From NCBI RefSeq assembly GCF_000745475.1, contig NZ_JQJJ01000013.1, positions 372,001 to 436,000 of the forward strand: a stretch of DNA of 64,000 nt, in the 5' to 3' direction. The DNA is from Allobosea sp. UNC402CLCol. GTDB lineage: Bacteria; Pseudomonadota; Alphaproteobacteria; Rhizobiales; Beijerinckiaceae. The position numbers and the translations under genes are program-made. Below are positions 61,331 through 64,000 of this stretch, piece after piece (the first letter of the stretch is position 1; every line of letters begins with the position of its first letter). The notes beneath the pieces were generated by a model, which worked only from the letters and a program-made list of their open reading frames with translations, ran no database searches and had not been told where the DNA came from.

Positions 61331-62490
61331 CGCGTCACCAGAGCGATGCGGGCGTTGTACCAGTTCATGATCGCCGAAACCGCAAGCCCGATGACGAGAT
61401 AGACCGCGAGCGTCATGGCGATGATCTCGATCGCCTGGCCGGTGTTGTTCAGCGCCGAGCCCATGAACAGGCTGACCAGATCGGGATAGGCGATGGCCGC
61501 GCCGAAGGAGGAGTTCTTCAGCACGTTGAGATACTGGTTGGTCAAGGGCGGGATCATCACCCGCAGCGCCTGCGGGATGGTCACGAGCCGCAGGATCTGG
61601 CCGGAGCGCAGGCCGAGCGCCGAACCCGCCTCGGTCTGGCCATGCGAGACCGACTGGATGCCGCCGCGCACGATCTCGGCGATGAAGCCGGCGGTATAGG
61701 TGACGAGCGCCGCCAGCAGCGCGACGAATTCAGGGATGACTGCGAAGCCACCGCGATAATTGAAGCCGCGCAGCACCGGCACGTCCCAACGCGTCGCCAG
61801 CACGGCCCAGGTCAAGGCCAGCACCGGCACCGCGAGCAGCAGGGCGAGCCCGACGCGTAGCGTCGGCGCGTGGAGCCCGGTCCGCTCCTGGCGCTTGCGG
61901 GCCCAGACATGGAAAGCGGCGTAAGCCAGGACGCTGGCGAGGATGATCAGGCCGGCGATGCGCAGGTTGCCCATGGCATCCGGCAGGGGGATGGTGAGGC
62001 CGCGATTGTTGAGGAAGGCGACGCCGAACAGTCCGATGCTCTGGCGCGGCGCCGGCAAGGCGGCGATGACGCCGAAATACCAGAACAGCACGAAGAACAG
62101 CAGCGGGATGTTGCGGACGAACTCGATATAGGCGCCGGCGATGGTCGAGAGCAGCCAGTGCGAGGAGAGCCGGGCGATGCCGACGACGAAGCCGAGCGCG
62201 GTGGCGAGAATGATCGCGATCACCGTCACCAGCATGGTGTTGGCGACGCCGACCCAGAACAGGCCGAGGATGTTGTCGGCTTGGGTGTAGCCGGTGAGGA
62301 CGAAGGGCACCTCGATGCCAGAGGTGCGCCAGAGGAAGCCGAAGCCCGAGGCGATGCCGGCCTTGACCATGTTCTCCGAGGCGTTGCGCACGAAGAAGAT
62401 GGTCAGGCCGACGAGCAGGACCACGACGACGATCTGATAGAGCCAGTCGCGGACGCGCTTGTCGTTGATGAGGGAGAGGGCTTTGGTCAA
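61327..62490 (-). CDS. aapQ: General L-amino-acid ABC transporter permease AapQ
   Basis: This 387-residue partner permease of AapM starts with TTG 62490. It begins TKALSLINDKRVRDWLYQIV, typical of AapQ, and has about eight hydrophobic segments; the EAA loop reads EIVRGGIQSVSHGQTEAGSALGL (core GQTEAGSALGL) and the coupling block is NQYLNVLKNSSFGAAIAYPDL. It overlaps aapM by 4 nt. Upstream, where aapJ would normally be adjacent, a lower-GC gene of different origin is inserted. AGGA about 12 nt upstream is a weak ribosome site. Confidence 0.92.
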   Translation of the reverse strand: MTKALSLINDKRVRDWLYQIVVVVLLVGLTIFFVRNASENMVKAGIASGFGFLWRTSGIEVPFVLTGYTQADNILGLFWVGVANTMLVTVIAIILATALGFVVGIARLSSHWLLSTIAGAYIEFVRNIPLLFFVLFWYFGVIAALPAPRQSIGLFGVAFLNNRGLTIPLPDAMGNLRIAGLIILASVLAYAAFHVWARKRQERTGLHAPTLRVGLALLLAVPVLALTWAVLATRWDVPVLRGFNYRGGFAVIPEFVALLAALVTYTAGFIAEIVRGGIQSVSHGQTEAGSALGLRSGQILRLVTIPQALRVMIPPLTNQYLNVLKNSSFGAAIAYPDLVSLFMGSALNNTGQAIEIIAMTLAVYLVIGLAVSAIMNWYNARIALVTR

Positions 62491-62582
62491 GAAGTCTAGA
62501 TCCTGATATTTAACAATAGCCGGGGTTAAACTCGAAAATTTATCCGACAGGAATACTTATAAATACAAAAACTAACCTCTTA

Positions 62583-63161
62583 TCACGGCCATTCGGCAAT
62601 AAAATCCTTAGCTAGGTAGGGTTGTATTTTATCCCATTCGCTGAGCACCCGCGCACAAAGTTCCGGGTCAGTATGCCAGAGCGCATTGGGTGTTTCGTAG
62701 TGATTTACGACAACGAGCATTTTTTCAGGCTCCCGCCAGTGGCGATGAAGTGTCATCGGATATCGGCGCGAAGTCCAGAGATTGCCAAGGCAAATTACAG
62801 TGCGGATATTGTCGAGGCCGAGGTGTTCGGCAATGATCGGCAATGAGAATATGACGTTCTCACCAGTGTTTGTCGCCTTGTGCTCCTCAAGGATCGAAGC
62901 AGCAGGCACCCCGAGCGACACAAGCCCCGCCTTGATAATTTGACACTCGGTCATGTCGGAGCCTGGCGTAAGGCCGCCACTGACGATGAGCCAACGGCAA
63001 TATCCATCACGCCAAAGATGATAAGCAGCATCGATGCGCTCTTTAACGCCGTCGCGCGTTCCAAACACGAACAACAGGTCGGCCGGTTTGAGCCCCGTGG
63101 TTAGGAGATGCTCACTGTTGATCCGTGCGATTTCAGTTGAATTCGGTATTCGGCTGATCAT
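62583..63161 (-). CDS. YdcF-like (DUF218/ElyC-SanA family) protein, probably acquired
   Basis: This 192-residue DUF218-type protein shows DLLFVFGTRDGVKERIDAAYHLW near the start, LIVSGGLTPGSDMTECQIIKAGL, the acidic/asparagine motif in EHKATNTGENVIFS, and CLGNLWTSRRYPMTLHRHW. No signal or membrane helix is visible, so it is cytoplasmic, unlike SanA/ElyC. ATG 63161 is preferred; TTG 63167 is possible. Its base composition is clearly more A/T-rich than its neighbours, and it splits the aapJ-aapQ pair, both signs of insertion by horizontal transfer. The function is unknown; some relatives bind SAM or nucleotides. Confidence 0.8.
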   Translation of the reverse strand: MISRIPNSTEIARINSEHLLTTGLKPADLLFVFGTRDGVKERIDAAYHLWRDGYCRWLIVSGGLTPGSDMTECQIIKAGLVSLGVPAASILEEHKATNTGENVIFSLPIIAEHLGLDNIRTVICLGNLWTSRRYPMTLHRHWREPEKMLVVVNHYETPNALWHTDPELCARVLSEWDKIQPYLAKDFIAEWP

Positions 63162-63222
63162 GCCCAAATATCCAAATCACATAGGTTTTGCTGTCCCAAA
63201 CACGCCATTCAGTTGAACGTCG

Positions 63223-63253
63223 AGCGCCAAGCACCTCTGTGGTGCTTGGCGCT
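63223..63253. terminator. Strong hairpin between aapJ and the ydcF-like gene
   Basis: AGCGCCAAGCACC (63223-63235) and GGTGCTTGGCGCT (63241-63253) form a perfect 13-bp stem with a 5-nt loop. On the minus strand it follows aapJ. A stable hairpin after the binding-protein gene usually protects its mRNA and lowers expression of the permease genes; there is no clear T-run. Confidence 0.6.
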
Positions 63254-63257
63254 CTGG

Positions 63258-63304
63258 CATGGGTCCCGGATCGGCGCGGCTGACGCCGCTTGTCCGGGAT
63301 GACG
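63258..63304. repeat. Half copy of the mosaic inverted repeat
   Basis: Only the right half is present: GGGTCCCGGATCGGCG...CGCTTGTCCGGGATGACG. It matches the right end of copy 5 (22970-23003) and lies just downstream of aapJ. Confidence 0.6.
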
Positions 63305-63332
63305 CGCTGGCGGGGTCGCTAGGCGTCCGCTC

Positions 63333-64000
63333 TCACTGGAAGGGCGGGGTGAACAGCAGGCCGCCCTTGGTCCAGAGCTGGTTCTGGCCGCGCTCGAGCT
63401 TCAGCGGCGACCCCATGCCGACGGTGCGCTCATAGCTCTCGCCGTAATTCCCGACCTGCTTGATGGCGTTGTACATCCAGTCGTTCGGGAGCCCCATCAT
63501 CTCGCCGAAGCCGCCCTCGGCGCCGAGCAGGCGGCGGACCTCGGAATTCTTCGAGCTCGCCTTCATCTCGTCGACGTTCTTGGAGGTGACGCCGAGCGCT
63601 TCGGCCGCGATGGTGCCGTTCAGCACCCAGCGCACGATGAGCTGCCAGCGCTCGTCGCCCCAGCGCGTCACCGGCCCCTGCGGGTCGTTCGAGATCGGCT
63701 TGGTCAGGATGATGTGATCGTCGGGGACCTTGAGCTTGATGCGCTGGCCGGCGAGCGCGCCGACACCGGCGGTGTAGGCGTCGCAGCGCCCGGCGTCATA
63801 GGCGGCGATGGCGTCGTCGTTCTTCTGGAAATTGGTGATGGTGACCTTGAGGTTGCGCTCGCGGAACCAATCGGCGGCGTTCTTCTCCTCGGTCGAGCCG
63901 GCGGCGACGCAGACCGAGGCGCCGTCGAGGCCCTCGGCCTCCTTCACATTCGCCGATTTGCGGACGATGAAGGTCTGGCCCTCATAGAAATTGATGCCCT
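63333..64000 (-). CDS. aapJ: General L-amino-acid ABC transporter substrate-binding protein AapJ (C-terminal part)
   Basis: The last roughly 222 codons of the periplasmic amino-acid receptor are present; the N-terminus and signal peptide lie beyond the right edge. The visible part includes INFYEGQTFIVRKS, LDGASVCVAAGSTEEKNAADWF, the ligand-domain block YDAGRCDAYTAGVGALAGQR, GDERWQLIVRWVLNGTIAAE and the AapJ-type ending NDWMYNAIKQVGNYGESYERTVG. The open frame continues uninterrupted to the edge. It is separated from aapQ by about 840 nt that hold a half repeat, a hairpin and the ydcF-like gene. Confidence 0.93.
   Translation of the reverse strand, partial: GINFYEGQTFIVRKSANVKEAEGLDGASVCVAAGSTEEKNAADWFRERNLKVTITNFQKNDDAIAAYDAGRCDAYTAGVGALAGQRIKLKVPDDHIILTKPISNDPQGPVTRWGDERWQLIVRWVLNGTIAAEALGVTSKNVDEMKASSKNSEVRRLLGAEGGFGEMMGLPNDWMYNAIKQVGNYGESYERTVGMGSPLKLERGQNQLWTKGGLLFTPPFQ

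Overview
The window is a 64-kb piece of a GC-rich alphaproteobacterial chromosome. It contains dnaA, dnaN, recF, gyrB and rpsT together with the alphaproteobacterial cell-cycle regulator GcrA, the PhyR-NepR-EcfG general stress response, an aap-type amino-acid transporter and dispersed repeats typical of Hyphomicrobiales. My best guess is a Bosea-like member of that order. This rests on gene content and synteny only; no database was searched.

Layout. 0-6 kb: a peptide-type ABC transporter (start of a permease, plus a binding protein) with a creatininase-family hydrolase, an isoaspartyl peptidase, two oxidoreductases and a divergent MarR regulator, apparently an uptake-and-catabolism unit. 6-9 kb: an ArsR-SRPBCC-VOC cluster with a perfect 30-bp operator, then AMP nucleosidase. 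9-26 kb: the dnaA neighbourhood (ubiB, ubiE, mutM, enoyl-CoA hydratase, threonine dehydratase, rpsT, dnaA, dnaN, recF, LysE-type exporter, recQ, gyrB), followed by a SCO-type copper chaperone. 26-38 kb: an unusual family-2 glycosyltransferase, trpB-trpF without trpA, a TAXI-type binding protein, typA, an aldo/keto reductase and polA.

38-51 kb is a general stress response region. phyR is divergent from nepR-ecfG, ecfG is followed by a membrane histidine kinase whose ATPase domain looks degenerate, and a second intact CHASE3 kinase faces a single-domain response regulator. Nine sites matching the EcfG promoter pattern (GGAAC, 17-18 nt, GTT) lie in the gaps. They precede nepR-ecfG, the lone receiver, two unknown small proteins, an extensin-family protein, a YqjD/YqjE-like pair, a transglutaminase, a Crp/Fnr regulator and a diguanylate cyclase.

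51-64 kb: glutaminase, tRNA-Gly, dcd, apaG, an arginine cluster (argE; argD-argF-hslO), gcrA, and an aapJ-aapQ-aapM operon interrupted by a lower-GC ydcF-like gene. The regions upstream of both dnaA and gcrA carry tight clusters of GANTC (CcrM methylation) sites, and the gcrA region also has a perfect DnaA box, which fits the DnaA-GcrA-CcrM circuit. Mosaic inverted repeats punctuate many gene ends. I saw no CRISPR array, rRNA, transposase or prophage.
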